A DNA stretch of 64,000 nt from Prochlorococcus sp. AG-409-B13 (GCA_003216035.1 QCJM01000001.1:62001-126000); one strand, 5' to 3'. Positions 1 through 9,857 are shown, counted from the stretch's first letter. The notes: a model not told the origin generated them from the letters alone. Program-made: numbers and translations.

Positions 1-918
1 CCCTCTGACGAGTGCTCCGCCTCCAGCCAACATGATCCCCCTATCAACAATATCTGCAGCCAATTCTGGTGGTGTTCTTTCCAAGGTGCGTTTTACAGCA
101 TCAACAATTTTGTTGAGAGGTTCTGCCATTGCCTCACGTAAATCCCCAGCCTGCAAATTGACTGATCGAGGTAAACCAGAAAGCAAATGAAGCCCTCTTA
201 CATCCATCGATTGCAAGTCAAAATCATTATCAGGAAAGGCTGAACCTATTCGAATCTTTATCTCTTCAGCTGTTCTTTCACCGACTACTAAATTATGGAC
301 TTTCTTCAAATATGTCCCAATTGCATCATTTAGCTCATCACCTGCAACACGAACTGACTCACTTAAAACAGTCCCTCCAAGACTTAGCACAGCCACTTCA
401 GTTGTTCCTCCCCCAATATCCACAATCATCGTGCCAATAGGCTCAGTAACTGGAAGAGAAGCTCCTATAGCAGCAGCCACAGGCTCATCAATTAAATGAA
501 CTTCCCTTGCACCAGCCATACCTGCCTCACGAACTGCCCTACGTTCGACACCAGTCACTCCACTAGGGATGCCTATTACTAAGCGAGGCGAAATAATGCC
601 ACGTCCTTCATTGCACTTCTGAATAAAGCTTTTGAGCATCTGCTCAGCAGCATCAAAATCTGCAATAACTCCATCTCTCAATGGTCTAACTGCACGAATA
701 TTGCCAGGGGTTCTTCCCAACATGAGCTTCGCATCATCCCCGACGGCCAAAGGCACACCCTCCTCGAGATCTAATGCCACAACAGAAGGCTCCTGCAGCA
801 CTATCCCCTTACCAGACACATATATCAATGTATTGGCGGTGCCAAGGTCGATACCAATATCACGCGACAACTTAAAACGACTTAAAAACACAGGTTTGAG
901 ATCGAATCGGCGAATCAT
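1..918 (-). CDS. mreB: Rod-shape protein MreB (3' end outside window)
   Basis: Actin-like ATPase that forms membrane-bound filaments guiding sidewall peptidoglycan synthesis. Translation of the minus strand gives the MreB phosphate-1 motif [19 protein letters not shown], the central [14 protein letters not shown] stretch, the phosphate-2 motif [15 protein letters not shown] and, at the window edge, [12 protein letters not shown]. About 306 codons are visible, so roughly the last 40 residues lie to the left. ATG at 916-918 is the most upstream start. A GTG at 889-891 ([11 protein letters not shown]) would fit a short N-terminus equally well, and neither has a clear Shine-Dalgarno. It is divergent from ssb, with about 110 bases between them. 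Family assignment is certain; the exact start is not. Confidence 0.95.
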   Translation of the reverse strand, partial: MIRRFDLKPVFLSRFKLSRDIGIDLGTANTLIYVSGKGIVLQEPSVVALDLEEGVPLAVGDDAKLMLGRTPGNIRAVRPLRDGVIADFDAAEQMLKSFIQKCNEGRGIISPRLVIGIPSGVTGVERRAVREAGMAGAREVHLIDEPVAAAIGASLPVTEPIGTMIVDIGGGTTEVAVLSLGGTVLSESVRVAGDELNDAIGTYLKKVHNLVVGERTAEEIKIRIGSAFPDNDFDLQSMDVRGLHLLSGLPRSVNLQAGDLREAMAEPLNKIVDAVKRTLERTPPELAADIVDRGIMLAGGGALVRG

Positions 919-1031
919 AGGAGGATTAGATATGAGCTCTTGTTACTACCCACGAAGAGTATGGAACTCCTTGCATTACTTGTCCTGAAATTTGCCCCAT
1001 GATTGGACAAAATCAAACCTAGGAGAAATTA

Positions 1032-1421
1032 ATGAGCGTAAATTCCGTCACTCTTGTAGGGAGAGCTGGCCGAGACCCAGAAGTGCGCTACTTCGAATCT
1101 GGAAGCGTTGTAGCCAATTTGACTATGGCGGTAAATCGAAGGAACCGCGACGACGAGCCTGACTGGTTCAATCTTGAAATCTGGGGAAAGCAAGCTCAAG
1201 TAGCAGCTGACTATGTCAAAAAAGGCTCTCTAATAGGCATAGCTGGCAGCTTCAAGCTAGATACATGGAACGATCGTCATTCTGGGGACTTAAGAAGTAA
1301 GCCTGTTATTCGCGTAGATCGACTGGAGCTACTAGGTTCTAAAAGAGATGCTGAAGTCAGTGGCTTTCAAAAAGGAACTTTTGGAGCAAATAATCCAACT
1401 AATGAAGAGGTTCCCTTTTAA
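1032..1421 (+). CDS. ssb: Single-stranded DNA-binding protein
   Basis: Binds single-stranded DNA in replication, recombination and repair. The 129-residue product has one OB-fold (residues about 3-105: VTLVGRAGRDPEVRY, then WFNLEIWGKQA) and a short tail ending in the acidic-hydrophobic tip EEVPF, which in SSB proteins recruits partner enzymes. The linker is much shorter than in E. coli SSB, as is common in small cyanobacteria. The start is well supported: AGGAGA at 1021-1026 lies 5 bases before ATG 1032. Convergent with the DedA gene with only 5 bases between stops. Confidence 0.95.
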   Translation: MSVNSVTLVGRAGRDPEVRYFESGSVVANLTMAVNRRNRDDEPDWFNLEIWGKQAQVAADYVKKGSLIGIAGSFKLDTWNDRHSGDLRSKPVIRVDRLELLGSKRDAEVSGFQKGTFGANNPTNEEVPF

Positions 1422-1426
1422 AAAAA

Positions 1427-2077
1427 TTAATTGCGTTGATTTCTTCTGGTCCAAATACGTAAAAACAACCAAGACAATCCAGAAACAAATACAACTGCAA
1501 GAATTAATTTAATGCCCTTAGAAACTGGATCAATCCACAACTCGACATTGCTATAACTTTCTCCAAGTGCAAAACCCGCAACGGTTAGAAACAAAGTCCA
1601 TATAAGACTCCCAGCAGTTGTCCAAAGAATGAAAGGCATTAACGGCATCAACTCAATCCCAGCAGGCACAGAAATCAAGGTTCTTATTCCTGGAACCAAG
1701 CGTCCCCAAAAAACCAGCGCAGTACCAAATCGACTAAACCACCTTCGACTTCTCGCTAGGTCTTCAACTTGAATACCTAAAAATTGACCATATTTATTTA
1801 GCCAAACTTCTAGCTTCTTTTCATTCACTAATCGACCAATGCCATACCAAGGGAAAGCGCCTAAAACTGTGCCCAACAAGCCAGCCAAAACAACTGGAAA
1901 AAAACTCAATTGTCCCTGCTGAACATAAAAGCCGCCAAGAGGCATTATTAACTCAGAAGGGATTGGTGGAAACAGATTTTCCAAGAACATCGCCAATAGA
2001 ATTGAGCCATACCCAATCCATTGATTAGATGCCACTGCATTGCCAATCAATTCAGGCAAATTGCTCATTAACTGCAT
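1427..2077 (-). CDS. DedA/VTT-family membrane protein
   Basis: Polytopic inner-membrane protein of 216 residues in the DedA (VTT/SNARE-associated) family; members are linked to lipid carrier recycling and membrane homeostasis. The N-terminal motif ENLFPPIPSELIMPLGG and the later FWGRLVPGIRTLISVPAG are the two family signatures, holding the conserved Glu and Arg residues inside re-entrant loops. Hydrophobic segments lie near residues 22-50, 60-80, 140-170 and 188-206. ATG 2077 was taken; an in-frame ATG three codons later is equally possible. The transported substrate cannot be inferred. Confidence 0.88.
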   Translation of the reverse strand: MQLMSNLPELIGNAVASNQWIGYGSILLAMFLENLFPPIPSELIMPLGGFYVQQGQLSFFPVVLAGLLGTVLGAFPWYGIGRLVNEKKLEVWLNKYGQFLGIQVEDLARSRRWFSRFGTALVFWGRLVPGIRTLISVPAGIELMPLMPFILWTTAGSLIWTLFLTVAGFALGESYSNVELWIDPVSKGIKLILAVVFVSGLSWLFLRIWTRRNQRN

Positions 2078-2144
2078 AAGATAAAATAGATATTCATGTG
2101 AAAGAACAATTTTTAACCTGGAGAAGAGGAATCAAAAGGTGAAC

Positions 2145-3575
2145 TCAATATCTATAATGATCAGGCTTATAAGGTCCCTCAATTGGGACACTTATATACT
2201 CAGCCTGTTGTGCAGTTAACTCAGTCAATCTTGCGCCAATCTTATCCAAATGGAGCCTAGCCACCATCTCATCTAAATGCTTAGGCAATACATAAACCTT
2301 GTTAGTATATTGATTCCCTTTAGTAAACAACTCAATCTGAGCTAAAACTTGGTTAGTAAAGGAATTGCTCATAACAAAACTTGGATGCCCAGTTGCACAG
2401 CCTAGGTTTACCAAGCGCCCTTCAGCTAAAAGAATGATCTTATTACCACTAGGCAGGGTGATGTGATCCACCTGAGGTTTGATATTTTCCCAATCATATT
2501 CCTTCAAAGAAGCTATATCTATCTCATTATCAAAGTGACCAATATTGCAGACAATTGCCTCATCCTTCATTGCAATTAGATGCTCATGTCGAATTACATG
2601 AAAATTACCTGTTGCAGTAACAAAAATATCTACGTCTTTAACTATCTCATCAAGCCTAACAACTCGATACCCCTCCATCGCAGCCTGCAAAGCACATATT
2701 GGATCTATCTCTGCTATCACAACAGTGGCACCAAGACCACGCAAAGATTGAGCAGATCCCTTGCCAACATCTCCATATCCAATTACCAAAGCCACTTTAC
2801 CTGCAACCATTACATCCGTTGCACGCTTAATTCCATCAACAAGAGATTCGCGGCATCCATAAAGATTGTCAAATTTACTTTTAGTCACTGAATCATTAAC
2901 GTTTATAGCTGGAAAAGGAAGTTCACCATTTTTTTGCATCTGATATAAACGTGCAACACCTGTAGTGGTCTCTTCTGTAACTCCCTGAATGCTTGATTGA
3001 ATGCGCGAATAAAAACAAGGGTCTTGTTCGAGCTTCTTTTTAATAGAGGCAAATAGTGCCTTCTCCTCCTCATTCTGAGGATGTTCGAGTACCTCTAAAT
3101 CCTTCTCAGCCTTACAACCAAGCATAACTAATCCAGTCGCATCACCTCCATCATCAAGAATCATGTTTGGAGTAGCACCATCTCCCCACTCAAAAATGCA
3201 ATGTGTATAAGACCAATATTCTTCAAGCGTCTCTCCCTTCACTGCAAAAACAGGGACGCCATTAGCAACTATTGCAGCAGCCGCATGATCTTGTGTAGAG
3301 AAAATATTGCAAGAAGCCCAACGAACTTCTGCGCCTAGCGATACAAGCGTCTCAATCAAAACCCCAGTTTGAATTGTCATATGAAGACTGCCCGCAATAC
3401 GAGCTCCCTTCAGAGGCTTTTCATTGCCATATTTTTGCCGTAAAGCCATAAGGCCTGGCATCTCAGTTTCAGCAATGGTCAGTTCCTTTCTGCCGAAATC
3501 AGCTAGACCTAAATCAGCGACAACATAATCAGAAGTCAGATCAGAAGAAGTAGTTGATGTGGACACTGCCACCAT
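2145..3575 (-). CDS. ahcY: Adenosylhomocysteinase
   Basis: Hydrolyses S-adenosylhomocysteine to adenosine and homocysteine, relieving product inhibition of methyltransferases. The product of 476 residues shows [17 protein letters not shown] near the N-terminus, the NAD-binding [20 protein letters not shown] and the C-terminal [20 protein letters not shown]. The family ends in KPDHYRY, and the same residues close this protein. The frame is open 45 codons further upstream, but that extension runs into the divergent tsaE and has no homology-like features; ATG at 3573-3575 (MVAVSTS) is chosen. The 5' ends of ahcY and tsaE are only 25 bases apart. Confidence 0.95.
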   Translation of the reverse strand: MVAVSTSTTSSDLTSDYVVADLGLADFGRKELTIAETEMPGLMALRQKYGNEKPLKGARIAGSLHMTIQTGVLIETLVSLGAEVRWASCNIFSTQDHAAAAIVANGVPVFAVKGETLEEYWSYTHCIFEWGDGATPNMILDDGGDATGLVMLGCKAEKDLEVLEHPQNEEEKALFASIKKKLEQDPCFYSRIQSSIQGVTEETTTGVARLYQMQKNGELPFPAINVNDSVTKSKFDNLYGCRESLVDGIKRATDVMVAGKVALVIGYGDVGKGSAQSLRGLGATVVIAEIDPICALQAAMEGYRVVRLDEIVKDVDIFVTATGNFHVIRHEHLIAMKDEAIVCNIGHFDNEIDIASLKEYDWENIKPQVDHITLPSGNKIILLAEGRLVNLGCATGHPSFVMSNSFTNQVLAQIELFTKGNQYTNKVYVLPKHLDEMVARLHLDKIGARLTELTAQQAEYISVPIEGPYKPDHYRY

Positions 3576-3600
3576 GGGTAAAAGCTCGTTTAGGTGAATC

Positions 3601-4126
3601 TTGGAAAGGAATCTCACCGAAAACGCCGAGGCGTTCGGCTCAATTGAAAGGCAATCTACAGATGAATGCTGGACCCTTAAAAACTTGGCAGAAACAATTG
3701 CCCTTGGCAAAGCCCTTACACATAAGCTGCCTCAATTGAAATTACTTTTGATTGAAGGGCCATTAGGAGCTGGTAAAACATCCCTTGTAAAAGGAATAGG
3801 CAGCAGCTTGGGCATTATTGAACCAATCACAAGCCCTACTTTTTCTCTTGCCCAGCACTACCCTTCAGGGGCCCCCCCCCCTAATCCATCTCGATTTGTA
3901 TAGATTAGATGACCCACAAGTAGCTGATGAACTTTTTCTTCAAGAAGAGGAAGAAGCAAATGCAATCGGAGCACTTATGGTTATTGAATGGCCTGAGCGT
4001 CTAGGACTTAGCTTGCCAGAAGCTTGGCGACTAAAGTTGAAGTTTGAATCTGCACCTAATAAAGGCAGATTCGCTCAACTAAAATCTCCTTACTTAACCG
4101 CCAAAAATTCTTCAACCTGCAAATGA
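3601..4126 (+). pseudogene. tsaE: tRNA t6A biosynthesis ATPase TsaE, frameshifted in a C10 run
   Basis: TsaE is the ATPase of the complex that makes threonylcarbamoyl-adenosine on tRNAs. The first part has the Walker A motif IEGPLGAGKTSLVKG and the family motif SPTFSLAQHYPSG. At 3868-3881 the sequence is GGGG followed by ten C; the frame then ends at a TAG after PPPNPSRFV. One C fewer restores LIHLDLYRL and VIEWPERLGL, both TsaE motifs, and an intact protein of about 174 residues. So the gene is +1 shifted exactly in a slippage-prone tract: a sequencing error, a length-variable tract, or a gene decoded by slippage. The start is TTG 3601, preceded by an in-frame stop and AGGTGA at 3592. The 3' end overlaps the sugar kinase gene by 37 bases. 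Confidence 0.85.
3872..3881 (+). repeat. Ten-base C homopolymer inside tsaE
   Basis: A run of ten C directly after four G. The tsaE reading frame is correct with nine C and broken with ten. Such tracts are prone to replication and transcription slippage and also to sequencing error. Confidence 0.9.
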
Positions 4127-5115
4127 GTAGGTTGCGGGTTAATAGCACCCATACCTCCGCAAACTAAAGCTCCACAAGCTGCTGCAAAACGTAAGATTGC
4201 CTGAATTTTCTCATCATTTAAGGCTTCTGATGAGGTCATTAAAAGTTGATTAATTAATCCAGCAGTGAAAGCATCTCCGGCACCTGTTGTATCTAAAACA
4301 ACAGGTGGTGGAAGCACATTCAATTGTCCTGAAAATCCACCAATCGTCCATTTCAATGGCCTAGCCCCATCAGTAATAACCACATCAGGGTTTTGAGAAA
4401 GCAATCGTGAAATAGCCATAGGCTCATCACTATTGAAAAACCAATTTGCCTCTTCTTTAGCCAGCTTTAACAAAGAAGCTTTTTCCAACAAAGGCAAAAT
4501 GGTCTTTAGGGTTGTTTTATTAGGCCCACAATCTGGTGCGGCTTTTACATCCCAAAAAGTTGGGCGCCAATTAACGTCTATAGCAATTTTAAGGCCACTT
4601 CTACTGGCCTGATTTAATGCCCAGCGAAGTGCTTCAGACGAAGCCTGCTTTGCTAAAGGGATTGTCCCCATAAGTATCCAACCTGCATCACTAGAGAGTT
4701 GAGGCCATGCCTGTTTTAATTCACCCAAATGAAGTGCTTCATCAGCAAAACCCTGCCCTTTATCTCCATCAAAACCATGAAAAACTCTTTCCCCATTAAA
4801 TTCCCGGCGTACTAACACAACACGACTAGGTCGCCTTCGATCAATCTGTACCCCACTAAGATTTACGCCCCTAGTTGCCATCAAGTCACAAAACTTGTTT
4901 CCAATCAAATCGTTACCAAGTCGACCAACAAATTCAACACGAGTACCCAGCCTGGCCAAACCACAAGCGACGTTAGCCGGAGCACCACCAAAGCAATCTT
5001 CTACAGGCTTATCTACAGAAGGATCACCTCCTAAAGGGCCCAAGCGATCAATCAAAGCCTCCCCCAAACAAATCACCACGGAATTATTCACAAAGCCTTT
5101 CAACATGCATTTCAT
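4090..5115 (-). CDS. PfkB-family sugar kinase (probable fructokinase)
   Basis: ATP-dependent sugar kinase of the ribokinase/PfkB fold, 341 residues. It has the first PfkB signature, FGGAPANVACGLARLG near residue 43, and the second, DTTGAGDAFTAG near residue 275, with the catalytic Asp and the anion hole. Residues between them (IAIDVNWRPTFW) match fructokinase-type members that act in sucrose and fructose use, but the exact sugar is inferred. Several starts are possible (ATG 5115 or ATG 5106); none has a strong Shine-Dalgarno. It sits 33 bases downstream of mutY on the same strand and may share its transcript. Confidence 0.85.
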   Translation of the reverse strand: MKCMLKGFVNNSVVICLGEALIDRLGPLGGDPSVDKPVEDCFGGAPANVACGLARLGTRVEFVGRLGNDLIGNKFCDLMATRGVNLSGVQIDRRRPSRVVLVRREFNGERVFHGFDGDKGQGFADEALHLGELKQAWPQLSSDAGWILMGTIPLAKQASSEALRWALNQASRSGLKIAIDVNWRPTFWDVKAAPDCGPNKTTLKTILPLLEKASLLKLAKEEANWFFNSDEPMAISRLLSQNPDVVITDGARPLKWTIGGFSGQLNVLPPPVVLDTTGAGDAFTAGLINQLLMTSSEALNDEKIQAILRFAAACGALVCGGMGAINPQPTHLQVEEFLAVK

Positions 5116-5148
5116 ACATTTTAATACCTTTCAGCTCAACAAACAGAT

Positions 5149-6357
5149 TCAATTCCTTTCATTAAGGTAATCAAATAAAGCATCAATCATCTTCGCATTT
5201 GCAGCTGGGAATGGATACTTAGATAGATTATTTGGAGATACCCAGCGAACCTGCTGACTAGCCAAAGGCTTGGGCTCTCCAGAAATCCATTTACAGAGAT
5301 GAACTATAAAGTGTAATTTCTTGTGGCTATATGCATGATCCATAGAAGTCAACTTCTTTCCTACTTCAACCTCTATTCCTAATTCCTCTTTAAGCTCTCT
5401 AAAAATAGTTTCTTCAATTAACTCTCCTTTTTCTTGCTTCCCTCCAGGAAATTCCCACATTCCTCCTAAAAGTCCATCCTCCAAGCGCTGATCTATTAAA
5501 ACTTCTCCAGACAAATTTAAAACAACTCCGACACCAATAACTTGGAAAGACAATGGCTTTCTTTTTCTCTTAACTGGAAATCTTAGTTGGTCACCACTGG
5601 AGTAGGAGTCACAATTAACTTTCCATGGACAATTGCAACATTGTGGATTAATTGGTGTACAAATCTTCGAACCCAAATCCATTAAGGCCTGGTTAAAGTT
5701 TCTAGGTTGTTGCTTATCAAGCAACAACTCGCTAAGAGCCCATAGTTCATGATTATTTGTCTCCAAAGGTTTTTTGCTTGCAATTAACCTCGTCAAAACC
5801 CTTTTCACATTCCCATCAAGAATTGGAGCAGGCAAATCAAATGCAGATGAAAGGATGCTCCCTGCAGTAGTTCGCCCTATTCCTGGTAAACCCATCCAAG
5901 TTTCTAACTGTCTTGGCCAAGCATTTGGATCTAAACAACACTTCAACCCAATTACTTCCAGCAATATTTTGGAAGAATCAAGAATGCGTCGGGCACGTGA
6001 GTAATAACCAAGTCCTTGCCAAAGGATTAGGACCTCTTGCTCCTCAGCCATGGCCAAGTCACTAAGAGCGGGAAAACTTTTCATCCACTTTTCCCAGTAA
6101 GGCTCTACTTTCTTCAATTGAGTCTGCTGAAGCATCACTTCTGCAACCCAAATTTTATATGCACATAATGTTTCTCGAGGTGCTGGAGAAGTCCCATCTT
6201 CTTTGAGCTTCCAAGGGATCTTATGGCGACCATTCTCTTTAAACCACTCAAGTAGCTCAGCACGAAGAAAATCTACCTTTTTTAAAAAGACAGGGTTCAC
6301 TAAACGCTCTTCATCAGCGATCCTTCTAATCACAATCCAGCTATCCTCATCTAACAA
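5149..6357 (-). CDS. mutY: A/G-specific adenine glycosylase MutY with NUDIX domain
   Basis: Removes adenine mispaired with 8-oxoguanine in base-excision repair. The 402-residue product has the helix-hairpin-helix LPGIGRTTAGSILSSAF, the catalytic Asp in ILDGNVKRVL and a [4Fe-4S] loop with Cys spaced C-X6-C-X2-C-X5-C (CTPINPQCCNCPWKVNC). The C-terminal domain carries a complete NUDIX box beginning GGMWEFPGGKQEKGE and ending RELKEELG, as expected for the 8-oxoG-recognition domain. The start is uncertain: TTG 6357 is the most upstream, with a GTG a few codons later, and no ATG precedes the catalytic domain. Confidence 0.92.
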   Translation of the reverse strand: MLDEDSWIVIRRIADEERLVNPVFLKKVDFLRAELLEWFKENGRHKIPWKLKEDGTSPAPRETLCAYKIWVAEVMLQQTQLKKVEPYWEKWMKSFPALSDLAMAEEQEVLILWQGLGYYSRARRILDSSKILLEVIGLKCCLDPNAWPRQLETWMGLPGIGRTTAGSILSSAFDLPAPILDGNVKRVLTRLIASKKPLETNNHELWALSELLLDKQQPRNFNQALMDLGSKICTPINPQCCNCPWKVNCDSYSSGDQLRFPVKRKRKPLSFQVIGVGVVLNLSGEVLIDQRLEDGLLGGMWEFPGGKQEKGELIEETIFRELKEELGIEVEVGKKLTSMDHAYSHKKLHFIVHLCKWISGEPKPLASQQVRWVSPNNLSKYPFPAANAKMIDALFDYLNERN

Positions 6358-6427
6358 TAAACTGGTGTTTCAATCAACAAAGGTCTAAGCAGCAAGAAGA
6401 GGCTTATATCTACTATTCAATGTTTAA

Positions 6428-6433
6428 AGGAGG
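6428..6433 (+). promoter_or_regulatory. Strong Shine-Dalgarno fixing a TTG start
   Basis: AGGAGG, inside AAAGGAGGA, lies 6 bases before TTG 6440. It supports the rare TTG start of the alpha/beta hydrolase over the later in-frame ATG at codon 6. Confidence 0.7.
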
Positions 6434-6439
6434 AATAAT

Positions 6440-7351
6440 TTGAATCTGAGCGAAATGCACATTTGGCAATGGAAGCAATGGGAAGTTTCCTGGAGTAGTT
6501 GTGGAAACGACGAAGAATCATCTATTGCTGTCTTGCTAATACATGGGTTTGGTGCTTGCAAAGAACATTGGAGGTTTAACCAACCTGAGCTTGGTAAATT
6601 AACCACCTGCTACGCAATTGATTTATTGGGTTTTGGCAATAGTAGTCAACCAAGAGCATCTCTAAAAGGAGAAAAAAAGCAACTAAAGGACTTCTCATAT
6701 GATTTCGATACATGGGCACTACAAGTAGCGGATTTCTGCCAAGAAATCATTCAAAAGCCTGTTGTGCTAATTGGGAATTCAATCGGTGGAATTATTGCGC
6801 TTAGGGCATCCCAACTTCTTAAAGATCATTGTTGCAGAGTAGTCCTAATAAGTTGCGCTACTAGAGCTTTAGATGACAAACGACTAATCGATCAACCCCA
6901 GTGGGTTCGTTTAACAAGACCTTGGCTAAAAAAGCTGGTTAGCCAAAGGTGGCTAAGCCGAAATCTTTTTCGCAATGCTGCAAGTCCGGGAGTGATCAAA
7001 CGAGTTCTTAAACAGGCTTATCCCAGTGGAAGGAATGTTGATAAAGAACTAATAAAATTACTTGAAAAGCCAAGTAAAAGAACTGGTGCTCCTGAGTCAT
7101 TTCATGGCTTTATAAACCTTTTTGATGACTACCTAGCACCTCAATTAATGGAAAACCTCAAAATACCTGTCCATCTAATTTGGGGCAAAAATGATCCATG
7201 GGAACCGCTTAAAATAGCTCAGCATTGGAATGCTTCTATCCCTTGTATACGCTCACTAGACGTAATAGCCAATGCAGGGCATTGCCCTCACGATGAAGCA
7301 CCTAAAGAAGTAAACCCTCTACTGCTAAAAATTGTTCAAGAAGCTATATAG
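6440..7351 (+). CDS. Alpha/beta hydrolase
   Basis: Soluble hydrolase of the alpha/beta fold, 303 residues; the substrate is unknown. The oxyanion-hole motif LLIHGFGACKEHW, the nucleophile elbow IGNSIGG (Ser), the acid in WGKNDPWEP (Asp) and the His in AGHCPHDEAP give a complete catalytic triad. A lid-like insertion rich in Arg, Lys and Trp follows the elbow (about residues 155-215). This type of protein is common in cyanobacteria and resembles C-C bond hydrolases and haloperoxidase-like esterases. It starts at TTG 6440. Its 3' end overlaps the convergent sigma-factor gene by 16 bases. Confidence 0.85.
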   Translation: MNLSEMHIWQWKQWEVSWSSCGNDEESSIAVLLIHGFGACKEHWRFNQPELGKLTTCYAIDLLGFGNSSQPRASLKGEKKQLKDFSYDFDTWALQVADFCQEIIQKPVVLIGNSIGGIIALRASQLLKDHCCRVVLISCATRALDDKRLIDQPQWVRLTRPWLKKLVSQRWLSRNLFRNAASPGVIKRVLKQAYPSGRNVDKELIKLLEKPSKRTGAPESFHGFINLFDDYLAPQLMENLKIPVHLIWGKNDPWEPLKIAQHWNASIPCIRSLDVIANAGHCPHDEAPKEVNPLLLKIVQEAI

Positions 7352-8343
7352 TCTGCAACAGATTGACTATTTCTACGTAAACCACTTAACCCATCACGTT
7401 CAAGTTTTCGTACTCGATCCCTGCTAATCCCAAGGATGCGACCAATACCAGTCAAGGTCATTGGGCCACTCCCCTCCATCCCATAACGCATTCGGAGAAC
7501 TCGCTGCTGCAACTCAGGCAACTGATCCAACAGTGTCTTCAAATCTCCTTTCATGCAATCATTTTCTAGTTGCTCGCTCAATAACTCCCCATCGCCTGAC
7601 AGAAGTTCTAATAAGACCGTGTCTTCTCCATCCCCAACCTTCATCTCCAAGCTCACTGGATGACGTGCGCGACAAAGCAAATCCTTGACTTCCTCCTCTG
7701 GAAGATCCACAAACTCAGCCAATTCAGTGACTGATGGCGTCCTTGACAATTCCTGACTCAACTCTCGCTGCCCCTTCTTCAATTTATTAAGCATCTCAGT
7801 GATATGGATAGGCAGCCTGATCACCCTGCCCTTCTCAGCGATTGCGCGTGTAATCCCCTGACGAATCCACCAATAAGCATAAGTAGAAAATTTGTACCCA
7901 CGCGTCGGGTCAAACTTTTCTACTCCTCTCACCAAACCAATAGTCCCTTCCTGAATTAAATCCAAAAGATCCATATTCCGCTTGGTGTACTTCTTTGCCA
8001 CACTCACCACTAATCGCAAATTTGCAGCAACCATCCGCTCCTTTGCTCGTCGACCAGTTTTCAATTTTTTCTTTAGCTGAAAGGAAGTAAGTCCAGCAGC
8101 TTTAGCAAACTCCTCAAAACTAGGCTTTTCTCCATCAGGACTTGCCAGTTCAGCCTCAAGTTCCTCCAAAGCCATCAGTTCCTGAACTTGGCGACCAAGA
8201 GTGATCTCTTGTTCGTGGGTTAAGAGCGGCACGCGACCAATATCACGCAGATAAGAACGAACCAGATCAACTTCCCCGGCTGGCTTGCTAACTGCTAGAG
8301 GTATTAATTGTGTTGACGTATTAGAGGAGCGGAGAGGGTCCAT
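7336..8343 (-). CDS. Group 2 RNA polymerase sigma-70 factor
   Basis: Alternative sigma factor of the RpoD-like group, 335 residues. It has region 1.2 (VRSYLRDIGRVPLLTHEQE), region 2 (NLRLVVSVAKKYTKR, IQEGTIGLVRGVEKFDP, FSTYAYWWIRQGITRAI), region 3, and region 4 ending in the DNA-binding helix ISRDRVRKLERDG. It lacks the long acidic region 1.1 of the primary sigma factor. The recognition helix of region 4.2 differs from the usual primary type (TRERIRQIE), so it may prefer a different -35 box. Cyanobacteria use such factors for light, nutrient and stress responses; the exact type (SigB/C/D/E) is not resolved here. Confidence 0.9.
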   Translation of the reverse strand: MDPLRSSNTSTQLIPLAVSKPAGEVDLVRSYLRDIGRVPLLTHEQEITLGRQVQELMALEELEAELASPDGEKPSFEEFAKAAGLTSFQLKKKLKTGRRAKERMVAANLRLVVSVAKKYTKRNMDLLDLIQEGTIGLVRGVEKFDPTRGYKFSTYAYWWIRQGITRAIAEKGRVIRLPIHITEMLNKLKKGQRELSQELSRTPSVTELAEFVDLPEEEVKDLLCRARHPVSLEMKVGDGEDTVLLELLSGDGELLSEQLENDCMKGDLKTLLDQLPELQQRVLRMRYGMEGSGPMTLTGIGRILGISRDRVRKLERDGLSGLRRNSQSVADYIAS

Positions 8344-8423
8344 GCCATCTCTATTGAGTTTTGTTAAGCGTACTACTAAGAACTGTAAAGCTACAAGTTA
8401 TTCGCAAATCTAGGCATAAATAC

Positions 8424-9857
8424 CTACATGGCTTGGCCTTGCATCTGCCCAAGAAGCCAGGAAGCAGTCCTCAAGTAAATCAGGACTCCTGCGACATCTG
8501 TTGCAGTGGTAATAAAAGGTGCTGACATCAATGCAGGATCCAAGCCCATACGATCAAAAAGCAAGGGGAGGGCAGCACCAGCTGTAGCGGCCAATGTAGT
8601 AATCGCCAATAAGCTAATACCCACAGCTGCGCCTACTAAAGGGCCTTCTCCCCGCCACCAAGCAAAAGGAACAACAACTAAAAGCATCAACAAGCCTAGA
8701 AGTGCTCCTGCAATTGCCTCGCGAAAAACTGCCTTAGTAACACCTAAAGCTTGTATACGCTGAGTACTTAACCCTCGAATTACAACAGTGGAGCTCTGGG
8801 CTCCTACATTTCCACCAGTACCTATAAGCAAAGGAATAAATGCTGCCAACAAAACAACTTGTTTAAGCACAGCATCATTCATTGCAATGACTTGCGTAGT
8901 GAGACCATTGGCAAGGACCAGCAAAGAGAGCCAAACCACGCGCCGGCGAGCAACAACAAATAAATTGCTCTGAAAATAATCATCCTCATCTCCAGCTTGA
9001 ACTGCACCTGCTGCATAAATATCGCGAGTTGCTTCCTGCTCAATCACATCAATCACATCATCGACAGTGACAATGCCAACTAACCTTTTTTCGAGATCAA
9101 CAACTGGTAAAGCAAGAAAGTCATAACGCTGAATTGCCCTGGCAACCTCTTCCTGATCAGTGTCAGTCCTTACACTCACTACATCACGAGTCATGACATC
9201 CCCAATTCGATCCTCTGGGTCAGCTGTAACCAAGTCCCTTAGAGACAGAATTCCAGTGAGATGTCTTTCTCTATCAGTAACGTAAAGGCTATAAATAGTT
9301 TCTGTATCGGAAGCTTGTCTCCTAACTATCGTGAGTGCCTGAGCAGCGCTATGGAATTCTTTTAAGTCAATAAATTCTGTTGTCATCAATCTTCCAGCCG
9401 TCTCGGCCTCATACCCAAGCAATTGAGCCGTCACTCGTCTCTCTGCAGGGCTCAACTCAGCAAGCAAACGTCTCACAACTTTTGCAGGCAATTCATCGAA
9501 TAGTTGAACCCTGTCATCAGGGGACATCTCTTCAACTAATTCGAGGACCTCGCCAGATCGAAGTCTGTCCAGCAAGCTCTGCTGAACTGAAGGTTCTAAG
9601 TATTCATAAACTTCAATAGCTTCATTCTTACCTAAAAGCCTAAAAGCCAAAGCCTGGAGGATAAGAGGCAAGTTACCAATCGCCTCAGCGATATCAACCG
9701 GTTGCACCGGTTCCAAAAGAGTCTTGACTCCGTCATAGTTTCCTGCTGCCAACATTGCTTCCAATTGCTGAGCAACAACATCTGCCAGTCGGGGACCATT
9801 CACGACAGCAGAAGTGGTATTTGGATCAGGATTTGTATCCGCCTTTACCTCATTCAT
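8424..9857 (-). CDS. mgtE: Magnesium transporter MgtE
   Basis: Magnesium channel/transporter of the inner membrane. From the N-terminus there is an MgtE_N superhelical domain, a pair of CBS domains (about residues 150-280) that sense cytoplasmic Mg2+, and five membrane segments holding the pore motif LLIGTGGNVGAQSSTVVIRG. The frame is open 27 codons further upstream, but ATG at 9855-9857 (MNEVKADTN) fits the family start better and leaves 60 bases to the divergent glutathione peroxidase gene. The product is 477 residues, a normal length. Confidence 0.92.
   Translation of the reverse strand: MNEVKADTNPDPNTTSAVVNGPRLADVVAQQLEAMLAAGNYDGVKTLLEPVQPVDIAEAIGNLPLILQALAFRLLGKNEAIEVYEYLEPSVQQSLLDRLRSGEVLELVEEMSPDDRVQLFDELPAKVVRRLLAELSPAERRVTAQLLGYEAETAGRLMTTEFIDLKEFHSAAQALTIVRRQASDTETIYSLYVTDRERHLTGILSLRDLVTADPEDRIGDVMTRDVVSVRTDTDQEEVARAIQRYDFLALPVVDLEKRLVGIVTVDDVIDVIEQEATRDIYAAGAVQAGDEDDYFQSNLFVVARRRVVWLSLLVLANGLTTQVIAMNDAVLKQVVLLAAFIPLLIGTGGNVGAQSSTVVIRGLSTQRIQALGVTKAVFREAIAGALLGLLMLLVVVPFAWWRGEGPLVGAAVGISLLAITTLAATAGAALPLLFDRMGLDPALMSAPFITTATDVAGVLIYLRTASWLLGQMQGQAM

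Noticed and set aside
2580-2891. Open frame of about 100 codons opposite ahcY
   Set aside because: Lies fully inside the well-supported ahcY gene and has no motif; taken as a shadow.
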